Assembly (NCBI RefSeq): GCF_902833045.1
Contig: NZ_CADFDU010000010.1
Location: forward strand, 1-64,000
Source: Burkholderia sp. BCC0322
GTDB lineage: Bacteria; Pseudomonadota; Gammaproteobacteria; Burkholderiales; Burkholderiaceae
Length of the DNA: 64,000 bases
Reading direction: 5' to 3'
Part shown: positions 63,244 through 64,000 of the stretch, piece after piece
How positions within the stretch are numbered: position 1 is the stretch's first letter
How the letters are laid out: each line of letters starts with the position of its first letter
Position numbers and translations under genes: made by a program
Notes under the pieces: generated by a model
What the model saw: only the letters and a program-made list of their open reading frames with translations
Databases searched by the model: none
What the model was told of the DNA's origin: nothing

Positions 63244-64000
63244 ATGAGATTCGACAAAGTCCTCGTCGCGAACCGCGGCGAAATCGCATGCCGCGTGATC
63301 CGCACGCTGAAGCGGCTCGGGATCGCGTCGGTCGCGATCTACTCCGACGCCGATCGCGATGCGCGCCATGTGGCGCTCGCCGACGAAGCCGTGCGGGTCG
63401 GCCCCGCGCCGGCGGCCGACAGCTACCTGAACGTCGCGGCAATTCTCGCCGCGGCGCGCGAGACGGGCGCGCAAGCCGTGCATCCCGGCTACGGCTTCCT
63501 GTCCGAGCACGCCGGTTTCGCCGACGCATGCGAAGCCGCGGGCCTGCGCTTCATCGGGCCGCGCGGCGACCAGATGCGCGCGTTCGGGCTCAAGCACACC
63601 GCGCGCGAACTCGCCGCTGCGCAGGGCGTCGCACTGCTGCCGGGTACGGGCCTGCTCGACGATGTACGGACGGCACTCGCCGAAGCCGACGCGATCGGCT
63701 ATCCGGTGATGCTGAAAAGCACCGCGGGCGGCGGCGGGATCGGCATGTCCCTGTGCCGCGACGCCGCGCAGCTCGCAGCAGCGTTCGATTCCGTCGTGCG
63801 GCTCGGCACCGCGAACTTCGCGCATGCGGGCGTGTATCTCGAGAAATTCGTCGAGCACGCGCGGCACATCGAAGTGCAGATCTTCGGCGACGGCCGCGGC
63901 AATGCGATCGCGCTCGGCGAACGCGACTGCTCGGTGCAGCGTCGCAACCAGAAAGTGATCGAGGAAACGCCCGCGCCGGGCCTGGCCGACGAAGAGCGCG
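63244..64000 (+). CDS. Urea/guanidine carboxylase, N-terminal part (cut by window end)
   Basis: The first 252 residues of a biotin-dependent carboxylase that runs past the right edge. The biotin carboxylase domain begins [26 protein letters not shown], with [14 protein letters not shown], the ATP-grasp glycine loop [14 protein letters not shown] and [21 protein letters not shown], then [20 protein letters not shown]. The context (riboswitch, DUF1989 pair) identifies it as the carboxylase of guanidine breakdown, which acts on guanidine or urea. In related loci the gene is about 1200 codons and is followed by allophanate hydrolase. The ATG at 63244 follows GGGAGGCACC. Confidence 0.92.
   Translation, partial: MRFDKVLVANRGEIACRVIRTLKRLGIASVAIYSDADRDARHVALADEAVRVGPAPAADSYLNVAAILAAARETGAQAVHPGYGFLSEHAGFADACEAAGLRFIGPRGDQMRAFGLKHTARELAAAQGVALLPGTGLLDDVRTALAEADAIGYPVMLKSTAGGGGIGMSLCRDAAQLAAAFDSVVRLGTANFAHAGVYLEKFVEHARHIEVQIFGDGRGNAIALGERDCSVQRRNQKVIEETPAPGLADEER

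Overview
The window is high-GC DNA with dense, short-gapped operons. Its gene content is typical of the Betaproteobacteria: Gram-negative porin of the 16-strand family, GTP-type PEP carboxykinase, OtsA, Zur/ZnuD-type and BtuB-type TonB receptors, and many short-chain dehydrogenases (SDRs). The best fit is a Burkholderia, probably Burkholderia cepacia complex, on one of the large replicons. No rRNA, tRNA, CRISPR array, insertion sequence or prophage gene was seen. All identifications rest on reading translated sequence and motifs; no database search was run.

Layout. 0.2-1.6 kb: two AT-richer orphan genes that look acquired. 1.8-4.3 kb: a BtuB-like cobalamin receptor behind a cobalamin riboswitch. 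4.4-6.3 kb: a frameshifted AraC regulator, an SDR remnant and an intact SDR. 6.3-8.9 kb: a small secreted protein and an operon of YbaK-like deacylase, YheO-type regulator and PLP ammonia-lyase. 9.2-11.6 kb: a secreted protein, an alpha/beta hydrolase and a small protein. 11.5-24.2 kb: a large accessory catabolic locus with five SDRs, three SnoaL/NTF2-fold proteins, an EthD-like protein, an NAD(P)-binding epimerase-like protein and a KstD-like flavoprotein, split by the housekeeping gene pckG. A divergent promoter with two matching palindromes drives the left half.

24.3-33 kb: an AcpA-like phosphoesterase, a stress group (second FtsH, OsmC, OtsA), and a chemoreceptor with a consensus FNR/Anr box upstream. 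33-38.2 kb: a ZnuD-like receptor with a Zur-like palindrome, a zinc alcohol dehydrogenase, and a hydrolase-MarR pair behind two MarR-type operators. 38.4-47.5 kb: an organosulfur-type scavenging region with three families of flavin monooxygenase, a sulfonate-type binding protein, two paralogous amino-acid-type binding proteins, a permease-ATPase fusion and a GNAT acetyltransferase. 47.8-51.5 kb: an MqsA antitoxin stub, an aspartoacylase-family deacylase, an RMF/CrpP-like small protein and a GGDEF protein. 51.9-56.7 kb: an exported molybdenum dehydrogenase operon (large subunit, 2Fe-2S subunit, triheme cytochrome c). 56.8-59.2 kb: two lipoproteins and a porin.

59.8-64 kb is a guanidine-utilisation locus with two divergent guanidine-I (ykkC) riboswitches. 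One precedes a solitary ABC binding protein. The other precedes two DUF1989 proteins (carboxyguanidine deiminase subunits) and a biotin-dependent urea/guanidine carboxylase that runs off the right edge. Known biology predicts import of guanidine, its carboxylation, deimination to allophanate and hydrolysis to ammonia and CO2. The allophanate hydrolase and the transporter permease/ATPase are not in the window.
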